The notes: a model not told the origin generated them from the letters alone. Counted from the stretch's first letter, positions 26,801-34,850 are shown. The stretch: DNA of 52,943 nucleotides from Phycisphaerales bacterium UBA2421 (GCA_002343075.1 DDRH01000014.1:48625-101567), one strand, 5' to 3'. A program made the numbers and translations.

Positions 26801-26914
26801 CTCACGTGGGTCGGCCCGGCCGCGTGGCGCAGTTCGGGAGAATGGTGGTCGTATGATTATCATTTCAAGCCGATCGGCATCCTCGAACCGCCGTTGCTGT
26901 TGGAAGCAGCTTGA
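23819..26914 (+). CDS. GH106-like glycoside hydrolase (alpha-L-rhamnosidase-related)
   Basis: About 1031 aa from ATG at 23819; a GTG at 23756 is rejected because it would place the LacI-type operator inside the gene. Counting from 23819, the N-terminal PFWSWN (39-44), GFGGVHIHARTGL and WLYDEDRWPSGFAGG (103-117) form the barrel signature of GH106-related enzymes. IFTDEPHF further on carries a candidate catalytic Glu. A long central TIM-barrel plus beta-sandwich domains follows, and the C-terminal 250 residues look like a jelly-roll carbohydrate domain (WRSSGEWWSYDYHFKPIGI near the end). No signal peptide is visible. Likely substrates are rhamnosides or related glycosides of pectic material; the family is broad, so substrate is inference. 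It is the first gene of the rightward cluster leading to the RuBisCO-like protein. Confidence 0.72.
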   Translation: MLAHMAAARRKWELYPRSHSTRLDRGLFRLPTSEYRGTPFWSWNTRLNFSQLSRQIDHLQKMGFGGVHIHARTGLATEYLGRDFMSLVKQCHARLKRRGMLTWLYDEDRWPSGFAGGLVSSDVRFREKTLFWTQNQDASTGELLGRYIVTLREGRLVAFERLAIRDLPPKGTWYAYLHTAKPESWFNHQTYIDTFNPAAVARFIEITHERYRACLGSSFGTTVPAIFTDEPHFTKKQTLAVASAPQGVVLPFSDLFCATFEKRFRHDLLDSLPELFWDRADARPSLTRYQYHEHTAELFASSFGDTIARWCARNRLALTGHMLSEATLFGQTRAVGEAMRGLRSFQLPGIDMLEDKIELTTAKQAQSVARQNGRPGVVSELYGVTNWDFDFAGHKRQGDWQAALGVTVRVPHLAWVSMAGESKRDYPAAIGYQSPWYREYKVIEDHFARVAVAMTRGRPVVRVAVIHPIESFWLHWGPADDNCDEWARREAEFKDLTHWLTFGGIDFDFVSESSLAPRGGVHRRGAGKDGLRVGKMAYDAVIVPGCQTIRTATLNRLKQFQRLGGTIIFAGTIPSLVDARPSAEPAAIAAKCRRVSFDESSILAAVAPFRELRIALADGAPTDSIAHQLRHDGTARYLFLCNTRRREDVGDVAITVNGRWQVEEFNTFTGMISSMTAAISGEQTVIPWRCLAHGHLLLRLTPRTRQSNDQLAKTAAVTRAEPNLFARPLPARTRVILSEPNVLLLDQAEWKLDGERKWRQKEEILRLDNLVRQHVGLPSRGGRNAQPWVDTAPDPVKGLLHLRFAIDCKVAVTAPQLAMENPADATLTLNGRRVATKPVGWWVDEAIRTVSLPSLKPGAHTLEICIPMRRRTNVEWCYLLGSFGVRVKGRRATIIEAPKTLKFGDWTHQGLPFYAGNVTYEIPIRGQGRAMRLRAARFSNPLLTVAIDEKRLGPVAFAPHEIELGKLKGTHMLSLTAFGNRHNAFGPLHHTKRDLTWVGPAAWRSSGEWWSYDYHFKPIGILEPPLLLEAA

Positions 26915-27035
26915 CGACGAACTTCGCACTTGGCACGGATGCTATCTCTTGAGAGGCAAGGCTCGATTCGTGCAACGTCTTTATCTCAAACGCTAATGAC
27001 TTTACCGACACCTCGGGGCACAATCCTCAACTTCA

Positions 27036-28289
27036 ATGTCCGCAGAACGAATCCAAGCTGTCTATCGAATCGAGACGCCTCTGCCCGTAGAACGCGCCGC
27101 GGCGGTTCTGGCGGGCGAGCAGTCGTCGGGAACTTTCGTCGAAGTGCCTGGCGAAACCGACGATCTCAGGCGCAGATACGGCGCGAGAGTCGAACTCATC
27201 AACCCGCTGGAGCCTGCCGCCGCCGCCAGCCTGCCCGGGTGCCGCGGTGGCGTCCCCGGCGGCCTGTTCAACCGTGCTCAGATCACGGTGAGTTGGCCGG
27301 TCGAAAACATCGGCGTCAACCTCCCCACACTACTCGCGACCGTTCAGGGTAACCTCTACGAATTGTCGCAGCTTTCCGGCATCAAGCTGTTGTCGATTGC
27401 ACTTCCCGACTCGCTCGCGCGCCACTTTCGCGGGCCGGCTTTTGGTGCAGAAGGCTCACGCGCGCTCTGCGGTGTTGTGAAAGGGCCGATGATTGGCACC
27501 ATCATCAAGCCGAGCATCGGTCTATCACCCGATCAGACCGCCGAGTTGGTGCGGACGCTCGTTGAAGCCGGAATTGACTTCATCAAGGATGATGAACTGC
27601 TGGCCAACCCGCCTCACTCACCCTTCAAACAGCGCGTCGATGCGGTGATGCAAGTAATCAACGAGCACGCTCATCGCACCGGGCGGAAGGTGATGGTAGC
27701 GTTCAACCTCACCGATGAGTTCGACGCCATGCAACGCAATTACGATCATCTTCTCGCCGCCGGAGGCACTTGCGCGATGCTGAGTGTCAACCATGTCGGC
27801 CTGTCCGCGACCAAGGCGATCTGTGACCGCGGCCAACTGGCCATTCACGCACACCGCAACGGATTTGGCATGATGAACCGGCATCCGATGCTCGGCATGG
27901 AGTTCCCCGCGTATCAGACCATTTGGCGGCTGGCGGGAGTCGATCAATTGCACGTCAACGGCATCGCCAACAAGTTCTGGGAACCTGATGATCACGTCGT
28001 GCGTTCCATCGAAGCATGCCTCGCCCCAATGAACGGCCTCAAACGCCTGCTGCCCGTCATCAGCAGCGGGCAGACCGGGCTCCAGGCACCCGAAACCTAC
28101 CGCCGCACGCAGACAATCGAAGTACTCTATCAGGCCGGCGGAGGCATCATGGCCCACCCTCTCGGCCCTGCCGCCGGCGTCGCAGCACTCAGACAGGCAT
28201 GGCAGGCAGCGGTCAGCGGCATCACTCTGGACGAGCACGCGCGGGAACACGTCGAGCTGCGCGGGCAGTTGAAGAAGTTTGGAAAGTAG
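27036..28289 (+). CDS. RuBisCO-like protein (form IV), probably a sugar-acid-phosphate decarboxylase
   Basis: 417 aa with the full RuBisCO large-subunit layout. Equivalents of key residues are visible: GN at 105-106 (RuBisCO N123), TIIKPSIGLS with Lys158 (K175), DFIKDDE with Lys184 (the carbamylated K201), Asp186 and Glu187 (metal ligands), HAHR with His273 (H294), loop-6 Lys313 (K334), and AGGGIMAHPLGP for the phosphate loop. The Lys at RuBisCO position 177 is Ser160 here, so true CO2-fixing RuBisCO activity is unlikely. The next gene is a DUF1537 kinase, the pairing known from apiose catabolism, where the kinase makes 3-oxo-isoapionate 4-phosphate and the RuBisCO-like protein decarboxylates it (OiaX) or transcarboxylates/hydrolyses it (OiaT). 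That assignment is inference from context. Confidence 0.85.
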   Translation: MSAERIQAVYRIETPLPVERAAAVLAGEQSSGTFVEVPGETDDLRRRYGARVELINPLEPAAAASLPGCRGGVPGGLFNRAQITVSWPVENIGVNLPTLLATVQGNLYELSQLSGIKLLSIALPDSLARHFRGPAFGAEGSRALCGVVKGPMIGTIIKPSIGLSPDQTAELVRTLVEAGIDFIKDDELLANPPHSPFKQRVDAVMQVINEHAHRTGRKVMVAFNLTDEFDAMQRNYDHLLAAGGTCAMLSVNHVGLSATKAICDRGQLAIHAHRNGFGMMNRHPMLGMEFPAYQTIWRLAGVDQLHVNGIANKFWEPDDHVVRSIEACLAPMNGLKRLLPVISSGQTGLQAPETYRRTQTIEVLYQAGGGIMAHPLGPAAGVAALRQAWQAAVSGITLDEHAREHVELRGQLKKFGK

Positions 28290-28298
28290 CCGGCTCAG

Positions 28299-29618
28299 AT
28301 GAACGACTTGCTCATCAGCTTCTACGGCGACGATTTTACAGGCTCCACCGACGCCGCTGAATCGCTCTGCCTGGCCGGGGTGAAGACCGTGCTGTTCACG
28401 GCCCCGCCCACGCCGTCCCAATTAGGGCGATTTCCCTGCCTGCGCGCGTTTGGCGTGGCGGGAGTCACCCGTGCTCAACCGCCCGCCGTTATGGAGCAAA
28501 CGCTTCGTCCCGCATTTGAGGCCATGAGGCAAGCCGGCGCGCCAATCGTTCACTACAAGGTTTGCTCCACATTCGATTCTTCGCCTGCCGTCGGCAGCAT
28601 CGGGAAGGCAATTGACGTCGGCAGCGACGTGTTTGCACAGCATTGCGTGCCGGTGGTGGTAGGTGCGCCGTCTCTGGGTCGATACTGTGCCTTTGGAAAC
28701 TTGTTTGCACGGTCGGGCACTGGCTCGGAACCGATTCGGCTCGACCGGCACCCCTCGATGAGCCGTCACCCCATTACGCCGATGACCGAAGCAGATCTGC
28801 GGCTGCATCTTGCAAAGCAAACGCAAAAGTCCATCGGACTGATCGATGCGACGCAGCTCTCGCTGGGCGAATGCCAGCTCTTTGATATCTACGATGCACA
28901 ATCCATCGAGAACGAAGTGCTGCTAATCGACCTTATGCAGCGGGAACAGCTCCGGTCAGTGGGAGCGCTTTTGCATCGCGGGGTTGGGAGCGGCGAAGCT
29001 CATTTTGTAGTTGGCTCATCGGGTGTCGGCGAGTCGCTCTGCACCTGCTGGCGTGAGAAAAATCTGGTCCGCGATGACGATGCGCTACAGCCCGCCGGCG
29101 CAGCGCCGGGGCCGATCATCGCGATTTGCGGCAGCTGTTCCCCCATCACCGCGGGGCAGATCGAACATGCTTCGCGTGGTGGCTTTACGGAAGTGAAGGT
29201 TGACGTTGGTTCAAGCATCAGGGCAATGAATGCGATCACACCCGCAACTTCCGCGCTGCGCGACGGGAAAAGCGTCGTACTTCACACCGCCGGGGCGACA
29301 CTGCCCGACCATCGGCTTGCCCCTGCCGCAGCCAGTGGCATCGGGCCGAGGCTGGCGCGCGTGCTTCGAGAACTGCTTCAGGCAACTTCCGTCCGTCGGG
29401 TCGTCATTGCAGGCGGCGATACTTCGGGCCAGATCGCAAATGCACTCGAGATTGAGAGTATGGAGATGATCGCCACCCTCGCCCGCGGCGCGCCGCTGAT
29501 GCGCGTCACCGCTCCCGGCTCGCCGGCCGATGCCGTCGAAATGGTTTTCAAAGGCGGACAGATCGGCCCTCCCGACTTCTTCAGTTCCGTGCGCGACGGA
29601 ATCAGGGAGACGACATGA
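28299..29618 (+). CDS. Four-carbon acid sugar kinase family (DUF1537) kinase
   Basis: 439 aa. The N-terminal domain opens with the family hallmark FYGDDFTGSTDAAES (residues 8-22). The C-terminal nucleotide-binding domain has VVIAGGDTSGQIANAL and RVTAPGSPADAVEMVFKGGQIG, also diagnostic. These cytosolic enzymes phosphorylate sugar acids such as threonate, erythronate or 3-oxo-isoapionate. The gene starts 9 nt after the RuBisCO-like protein stop, so the two are almost certainly co-transcribed. In apiose pathways the same pair acts in sequence (kinase OiaK, then RuBisCO-like protein). I assign kinase with confidence and the 3-oxo-isoapionate substrate as inference; no gene symbol is given for that reason. 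Confidence 0.87.
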   Translation: MNDLLISFYGDDFTGSTDAAESLCLAGVKTVLFTAPPTPSQLGRFPCLRAFGVAGVTRAQPPAVMEQTLRPAFEAMRQAGAPIVHYKVCSTFDSSPAVGSIGKAIDVGSDVFAQHCVPVVVGAPSLGRYCAFGNLFARSGTGSEPIRLDRHPSMSRHPITPMTEADLRLHLAKQTQKSIGLIDATQLSLGECQLFDIYDAQSIENEVLLIDLMQREQLRSVGALLHRGVGSGEAHFVVGSSGVGESLCTCWREKNLVRDDDALQPAGAAPGPIIAICGSCSPITAGQIEHASRGGFTEVKVDVGSSIRAMNAITPATSALRDGKSVVLHTAGATLPDHRLAPAAASGIGPRLARVLRELLQATSVRRVVIAGGDTSGQIANALEIESMEMIATLARGAPLMRVTAPGSPADAVEMVFKGGQIGPPDFFSSVRDGIRETT

Positions 29619-29733
29619 CTCAATCGCCCGAGGAAGCGCGCCTACGGACCGCTGTCACACGATGACGCCGGACTTATCCACACTCCGTCGCACCTGAACC
29701 TGTGCAGGAGAACGCGTACAGAAGAAGGATATC

Positions 29734-30399
29734 ATGATGTCAAAGACCATCGCACTCATTCACACTTCCCCATCGATGATTCCTGTTTTTAAGGCGCTCG
29801 CCGATGAGCATCTCAAGGGTCGCACCATCTTCAACATGGTTGATGAAAGTCTGCTCTGCGACATCATCAGAGACGGAAGGTGCCCGCCGAACACCGCGAA
29901 ACGACTGGTAGGCCATGTTCTCGCCGCCGAGAGCGCGGGGGCAGAAGTGATCCTTGTTTCGTGTTCGAGCATGGGCCGGGCGGTCGAAGCGTCGCGCGCG
30001 CTCTGCGGCGTTCCCGTCATGCGTGTCGATGAGCCGATGGCGGAATGCGCTATTGCAACGGGAAAGCGAATCGGCGTCATCGCGACGCTGCCCAGCACGC
30101 TCGAACCAACGGTGGCCCTGATAGAGTCCAAGGCGGCTGGCGCAGGGCAAAAGGTGACGATCCGCTCGCAGGTGGTCGAAGGCGCGTTCGCGGCGGTCAT
30201 CGGTGGCGACGGCGGCAGGCACGATGCGCTCGTGGCCGCGGCGCTCAAAACGATGGCGAGTGAGGTCGATGTCATCGTGCTGGCCCAGGCGTCCATGGCG
30301 CGAGTAGTTGACGCACTCGCCCCGACGGACAAGCCCGTGCCGATTCTCTCAAGCCCGAAACTGGCGATCGAACACCTGGCTTCAATGACCAATCAGTAG
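29734..30399 (+). CDS. Asp/Glu/hydantoin-racemase-superfamily protein with a single catalytic Cys
   Basis: 221 aa of the aspartate/glutamate/hydantoin racemase superfamily. The first catalytic motif is VSCSSMG with Cys77. At the second position, where two-base racemases have LGCAGM, this protein has LAQASM (Gln185), so the second Cys is absent. One-Cys members of the fold include arylmalonate decarboxylase and other non-racemase enzymes, so classical racemase activity is doubtful. The start at 29734 is preceded by AAGAAGGA, a good ribosome binding site. Within the cluster it lies 115 bp after the kinase and 38 bp before the GH2 gene. A role as isomerase, epimerase or decarboxylase on a sugar-acid intermediate is possible, but this is inference. 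Confidence 0.75.
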   Translation: MMSKTIALIHTSPSMIPVFKALADEHLKGRTIFNMVDESLLCDIIRDGRCPPNTAKRLVGHVLAAESAGAEVILVSCSSMGRAVEASRALCGVPVMRVDEPMAECAIATGKRIGVIATLPSTLEPTVALIESKAAGAGQKVTIRSQVVEGAFAAVIGGDGGRHDALVAAALKTMASEVDVIVLAQASMARVVDALAPTDKPVPILSSPKLAIEHLASMTNQ

Positions 30400-30437
30400 C
30401 CGTCATTCAGCGCACCGCGGAACTCCGCCGACCTTCG

Positions 30438-32933
30438 ATGCAGCGCATCACCACCATTCTCAACAGCAACTGGCGATTCCATCGAGGCGAGTGCCCCACC
30501 GCGGCCGCGGCGGAGTTTGATGACACCCACTGGCAACGCATCGGCCTGCCACATTGCTTTGATGCGCCATACTTCCGCACACCCGAGTTCTATGTCGGCG
30601 AGGGTTGGTACCGGCGGGAGGTCGATCTAGGGCAGAACCTCCCGACGGATCGACGCGTGACAATGGAGTTTGACGGCGTATTTCAACGCTGCGATGTCTT
30701 CGTTGATGGCACGCACGCTGGCTCGCATCAGGGAGGCTACACGGGTTTTTCGATCGACATCACGCCAGCCATTAATCGACCAACACCGATTATCGCGATT
30801 CGCGTTGATAATCGATGGAATCCACAGCTTGCCCCGCGCGCCGGCGAGCACATCTTCTCCGGCGGGATTTACCGTGATGTGCGACTGGTCATCACGCATC
30901 CAATACACATCGCGTGGTGCGGCCACGCCATCGCGACGCCAGAAGTAGCGTTCGACCGGGCGAGCGTCGCGATCGAGACGGCTATCGTCAACTCGACCGA
31001 TACATGCACTGATTGCCTCGTGACAACCGAAATCTTCGATCCGCACGGCCGCTGCGTGGGCTTGGTGCGCGACCGACGCTCAGTTCCGCCGGGCAAAGTG
31101 CGGTGTGTGGTGAGGCAATCGACGGATGTCGCCGATCCGATGCTCTGGTGCCCGGCGCACCCATATCTGTATCGCGCACGAACGACCGTGAGTGTCGATG
31201 AGATCGCCGTCGACATGATCGAAGAAACGTTCGGCATTCGAACCATCCGCTGGACCTCTGACGCGGGCTTCTTTCTCAATGGCGAGCACCTTTACCTGCG
31301 CGGCGCGAATGTGCATCAGGATCACGCCGGCTGGGGCATCGGCATTACGCGCGCCGCTTGCGAGCGCGACGTGCGCCTGATGAAGGAAGCCGGGTTCAAT
31401 TTCATCCGCGGGGCACATTATCCGCATCATCCGGCGTTTGCAGATGCGTGCGATCGGCTCGGCATCCTTTTCTGGAGCGAGGCCACGTTTTGGGGAAAGG
31501 GCGGCTTTGGGCCGGAAGGGTTCTGGAATGCCAGTGCTTACCCGGTCAATCAGCATGATGAAGCCGGATTTGAGCAGTCTTGTGTTGCGCAGCTTGAGGA
31601 GATGATTCGCATCAATCGCAATCACCCGAGCATCATCTGCTGGAGCATGACCAATGAGGCATTCTTTACATACCACCTCGACCGGGCCAAGGCGTTGATG
31701 GAGCAAATGGTGTCGGTCAGCCGAACACTCGACCCCACCCGCCCCGCGGCCATCGGCGGAGCTCAGCGGGGGGGGATCGATCGCATTGGCGACGTTGCGG
31801 GCTACAATGGCGATGGCGCGCGGCTGTTCATGAACCCCGGCGTGCCGAACATGGTCAGCGAGTACGGCGCAATTGGGAAACCTCCAGACGCATTTGATCC
31901 CTTCTTTGGCGACCTCCAACCCGAGAAGTTTCCTTGGCGCGCCGGCGAGGCCATCTGGTGCGGCTGCGACTATGGAACCATTGCAGGCAAGCAGGGGTTG
32001 AAGGGCATCGTCACGCACGCGCGCGTTCCGAAGCGAAGCTGGCACTGGTATCGACAGCAAAACCTCGCAATCGCTCCACCCCCGGTGCCAGCGCAACATC
32101 GGCCGGGCATGCAACTCCGGCTGGATCTGGCGGCCGACAAACGATTCATCGAAGGCACGGAGGCGACGGACGATGCGCAGATCACCGTGACAGTTCAGGA
32201 TGTATCGGGCCACGACATCGACTTCTCTCCGGCGGTCACACTGACGATCGAATCCGGCCCTGGGGAGTTTCCAACCGGTCGGTCGATTACATTCGATCCG
32301 ACAACCGACATTGCAATCTTCCACGGGCAGGCGGCGGTCGCCCTTCGGTCTTACCACGCCGGCCGAACTCTCATCCGAGCCACCGCCGAGGGGTGTAGAG
32401 ATGCGGCCATTGAAATTGAAACGCTCGGCGGGCCGCCATTTGACGAGAGCGTGACGCCCCTGAATGACGACCGGCCATACTTCCCGCCGGTCGAATCGGA
32501 AGCGGCTCGGGCTGCGCTTCGTAACGCGGTCAACATCGCGCTCAATCGTCCGAGCCGGGCCAGCAGCGAGTTACCCGATTCGCCTGCCCGCCTGGCCAAT
32601 GATGGCAACAAAATCAGCGCCTGGCACGCCGCCGGGGATGACTCGCGGCCGGAATGGACGCTTGACCTCGAAGGCTTTTACGATCTGGCGAGCATTCGTC
32701 TGCTCTTTCCTGCCAGTGGAAACTGGCGATTCATCATTGATACGTCGCTCGATCGCACCGACTGGCGGCCGGCAATCAACCGGCGGGAATCGATCAACGA
32801 AGCCGCGGCGCGTACAGATGTGTTCGATCCGGGCTTGTCGGCAAGGTACCTGCGCCTGACATTCACCAAGGTGCCCGTCGATCGTGCGGGTCTGGCCGAG
32901 GTGGAGGTGTACGGGATCCTAACTCGCCAATGA
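30438..32933 (+). CDS. GH2-family glycoside hydrolase with C-terminal discoidin/CBM32-like domain
   Basis: 831 aa. Residues about 1-150 form the sugar-binding jelly roll, about 160-270 the immunoglobulin-like domain, and about 270-560 the TIM barrel. The acid/base is Glu407 in CWSMTNEAFF and the nucleophile is probably Glu475 in MVSEYGA. FNFIRGAHYPHHPAFADACD is the typical GH2 barrel helix-loop. A further beta-sandwich (about 570-680) and an F5/8-type C (discoidin/CBM32-like) domain (about 690-831, ending in LRLTFTKVPVDRAGLAEVEVYG) complete the protein. GH2 includes beta-galactosidases, glucuronidases, mannosidases and arabinosidases, and sequence alone does not choose. No signal peptide is visible, although discoidin domains usually occur on exported enzymes. 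It belongs to the RuBisCO-like-protein cluster. Confidence 0.86.
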   Translation: MQRITTILNSNWRFHRGECPTAAAAEFDDTHWQRIGLPHCFDAPYFRTPEFYVGEGWYRREVDLGQNLPTDRRVTMEFDGVFQRCDVFVDGTHAGSHQGGYTGFSIDITPAINRPTPIIAIRVDNRWNPQLAPRAGEHIFSGGIYRDVRLVITHPIHIAWCGHAIATPEVAFDRASVAIETAIVNSTDTCTDCLVTTEIFDPHGRCVGLVRDRRSVPPGKVRCVVRQSTDVADPMLWCPAHPYLYRARTTVSVDEIAVDMIEETFGIRTIRWTSDAGFFLNGEHLYLRGANVHQDHAGWGIGITRAACERDVRLMKEAGFNFIRGAHYPHHPAFADACDRLGILFWSEATFWGKGGFGPEGFWNASAYPVNQHDEAGFEQSCVAQLEEMIRINRNHPSIICWSMTNEAFFTYHLDRAKALMEQMVSVSRTLDPTRPAAIGGAQRGGIDRIGDVAGYNGDGARLFMNPGVPNMVSEYGAIGKPPDAFDPFFGDLQPEKFPWRAGEAIWCGCDYGTIAGKQGLKGIVTHARVPKRSWHWYRQQNLAIAPPPVPAQHRPGMQLRLDLAADKRFIEGTEATDDAQITVTVQDVSGHDIDFSPAVTLTIESGPGEFPTGRSITFDPTTDIAIFHGQAAVALRSYHAGRTLIRATAEGCRDAAIEIETLGGPPFDESVTPLNDDRPYFPPVESEAARAALRNAVNIALNRPSRASSELPDSPARLANDGNKISAWHAAGDDSRPEWTLDLEGFYDLASIRLLFPASGNWRFIIDTSLDRTDWRPAINRRESINEAAARTDVFDPGLSARYLRLTFTKVPVDRAGLAEVEVYGILTRQ

Positions 32934-33019
32934 CAAAGGCCGATCAGATCAATCTTTTCACTTTTCGTTTTCTTCGTGCCGCGTTACCCATCGTGTACGC
33001 TTCGGCCGAGAGGTAGCGA

Positions 33020-34105
33020 ATGTCAAAACTGAAACTTGGTGTGCTCGGGCTGGGCGAAGGCCGCTCAATCATCTCTGCGGCGATGAACAGCGACCTTTGG
33101 GAACTGGCGCAACTGTGCGACCTGAATGAAACACTTTGCCAGCAGCGGTGCGACGAGTTTAAGTTCCCGCGTTACACCACTTCGCTCGATGAAATGCTCA
33201 CCGATCGCTCGATCGACGCAATCGGCATCTACACCCCCGACCCCCTCCACGCCGAGCATATCATTTCCTGCCTGCGTGCGGGCAAACATGTGATCTGCAC
33301 CAAGCCCCTGATCGACAACCTCGCAGACGCACCGCGCGTCATCGAAGCACAACGCGAGGCGGGAAAATGCGTTTTCGTCGGCCAGAGCACGCGATTTTTT
33401 GAATCCATGCAGCGGCAGCGCGCCGACTACGATGCGGGCAAGCACGGCGAGGTCTACTCCGTCGAGGCCTACTACAATGCCGACAACAGGTGGTTTCTTC
33501 AACGAGGATGGGCCCGCACGGGCGGACTGAAGTGGCTGTACGGCGGGCTTTCGCATCCGGTGGATCTGGTGCGCTGGTATCTACCCGACATCACCGAAGT
33601 CATGGGTTACGGCATGCTCACGACCAATGGTCAGGAACTTGGGTTGACCCATCCCGACAGCATGCATTTCATTGCCACGTCGCGGGGGGGCAAGATTGCG
33701 CGCATCAGCGGGCACTATTCCGGGCCGTACGGCAACAGTGATCGCGACAGCGGGATGAGCTGTGTGCTGCGCGGAACCCTTGGAACAAGTCAGGCGGACT
33801 ACTCCGACTTGCGTTACAGCACACACTTCGCCGGACAGGGACATGTGCAGTACCGGATGGACCACCGCAGCAGCTATTACTTCCGCTTCGGTGGCAAGAG
33901 TCACCACGCGGGGGAGTATCAGAATTACATCGAGCATTTCGCCCGCTGCATCATCGACGGCTCGACACCGAAACCCGACATCAGCGAAGGCATCGTGACG
34001 GTCGCGGTGATGGCGGCGATGGAAAGAAGTCTCGAAACCGCGAAGCCCGTCAAAATCCGAACCATTCTCGACGAACACGGCTTGTCCGACTTCGCCGCAA
34101 ACTGA
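33020..34105 (+). CDS. Gfo/Idh/MocA-family NAD(P)-dependent sugar dehydrogenase
   Basis: 361 aa. The N-terminal Rossmann dinucleotide-binding segment is LGVLGLGEGRSIISAAM (residues 6-22). The conserved EKP-type motif appears as HVICTKPLIDN, with the catalytic Lys retained. The C-terminal alpha/beta domain has GGLSHPVDLVRWYLPD with the conserved Gly-His region that shapes the active site. These cytosolic enzymes oxidise or reduce sugars and sugar acids. One known member of the family is a D-apiose dehydrogenase, which would fit the neighbouring RuBisCO-like protein and DUF1537 kinase, but the family is very broad. It is the last gene of the rightward cluster, 86 bp after the GH2 gene, and converges on a GNAT gene. 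Confidence 0.85.
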   Translation: MSKLKLGVLGLGEGRSIISAAMNSDLWELAQLCDLNETLCQQRCDEFKFPRYTTSLDEMLTDRSIDAIGIYTPDPLHAEHIISCLRAGKHVICTKPLIDNLADAPRVIEAQREAGKCVFVGQSTRFFESMQRQRADYDAGKHGEVYSVEAYYNADNRWFLQRGWARTGGLKWLYGGLSHPVDLVRWYLPDITEVMGYGMLTTNGQELGLTHPDSMHFIATSRGGKIARISGHYSGPYGNSDRDSGMSCVLRGTLGTSQADYSDLRYSTHFAGQGHVQYRMDHRSSYYFRFGGKSHHAGEYQNYIEHFARCIIDGSTPKPDISEGIVTVAVMAAMERSLETAKPVKIRTILDEHGLSDFAAN

Positions 34106-34144
34106 TTGAGCGCCGCCTGAACCGGCTCGCGCGCTCGCAGCAAC

Positions 34145-34792
34145 CTACTTGATCATCGGAACCATCGCCCACATGCGCGACAGGTCCACTTCATCACGGG
34201 TGATATCCATCCAGATATCATCGTAGCGCTTCCCCGCGAGCAGAATCGTCCCACGAAAGCGCCCCACTTCCTTAAATCCCGCCTTCTCATACGCGCGTCG
34301 GGCTCGCGCGTTGTAGCCAAAGTAACCGAGCCTGACGTTGTGCAGGTTTAGGAAAAACATCCCAAACTCGACCATCAGCCGTACCGCCTCGGTGCCGTAG
34401 CCTTTGTTCCAGCACTTGGGATCGGCGATCGCGACTCCGAGCGTGGCGTGATTGTTGGGCTGAATATCCCGAAGACTTACCCCGCCGATCCAGCGGTCGC
34501 TCTTTAACTCAAAAATGCCAAACTGCAGTTCCCCTTCCTCCTGTTTCAGCGCGCGTTCAAAGAAAGCCGCTTCCGATTCCACCGTCTCCGGCCGCCGGCG
34601 CGTGCTGAGATAGGTGATGAGCTCCATGTTCTGAAACAACGGCGTGGCGACGGTAGCATCGTCCTTGTGCAGCGTCTTCAGGCCCACAAGCTTTCCCTTG
34701 ATCACATAAGGACGATGTTCGGCGCTGCTTGCACGTTTATATTTTCTTGCAGAGTTGCCCACAAAACCTCGCAGATCAATCAAGAACGCCAA
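34145..34792 (-). CDS. GNAT N-acetyltransferase, RimJ/RimL type
   Basis: 215 aa. The GNAT core is visible: LVGLKTLHKDDATV at the first strand, FGIFELKSDRWIGGVSLRDI for strands 2-4, and CWNKGYGTEAVRLMVEFG carrying the acetyl-CoA pyrophosphate-binding motif Q/R-x-x-G-x-G/A (here N-K-G-Y-G). NVRLGYFGYNARARRAYEKAGF is the usual strand 5-helix 4 end. RimJ/RimL-type enzymes acetylate protein N-termini or small amines; the substrate here is unknown. The true start may lie internally, since the first 30 residues precede the conserved core; ATG at 34792 is the longest form. It follows deoC on the same strand after 58 bp. Confidence 0.8.
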   Translation of the reverse strand: MAFLIDLRGFVGNSARKYKRASSAEHRPYVIKGKLVGLKTLHKDDATVATPLFQNMELITYLSTRRRPETVESEAAFFERALKQEEGELQFGIFELKSDRWIGGVSLRDIQPNNHATLGVAIADPKCWNKGYGTEAVRLMVEFGMFFLNLHNVRLGYFGYNARARRAYEKAGFKEVGRFRGTILLAGKRYDDIWMDITRDEVDLSRMWAMVPMIK

Positions 34793-34850
34793 GTAACACG
34801 CCGAGAGAAATCCGCGGGAGCCTCTCGCACCGATTCGTCGGAAACACAGT

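Noticed and set aside
31080..32357. 425-codon open frame antisense to the GH2 gene
   Set aside because: A shadow of a gene with intact catalytic motifs; no domains.
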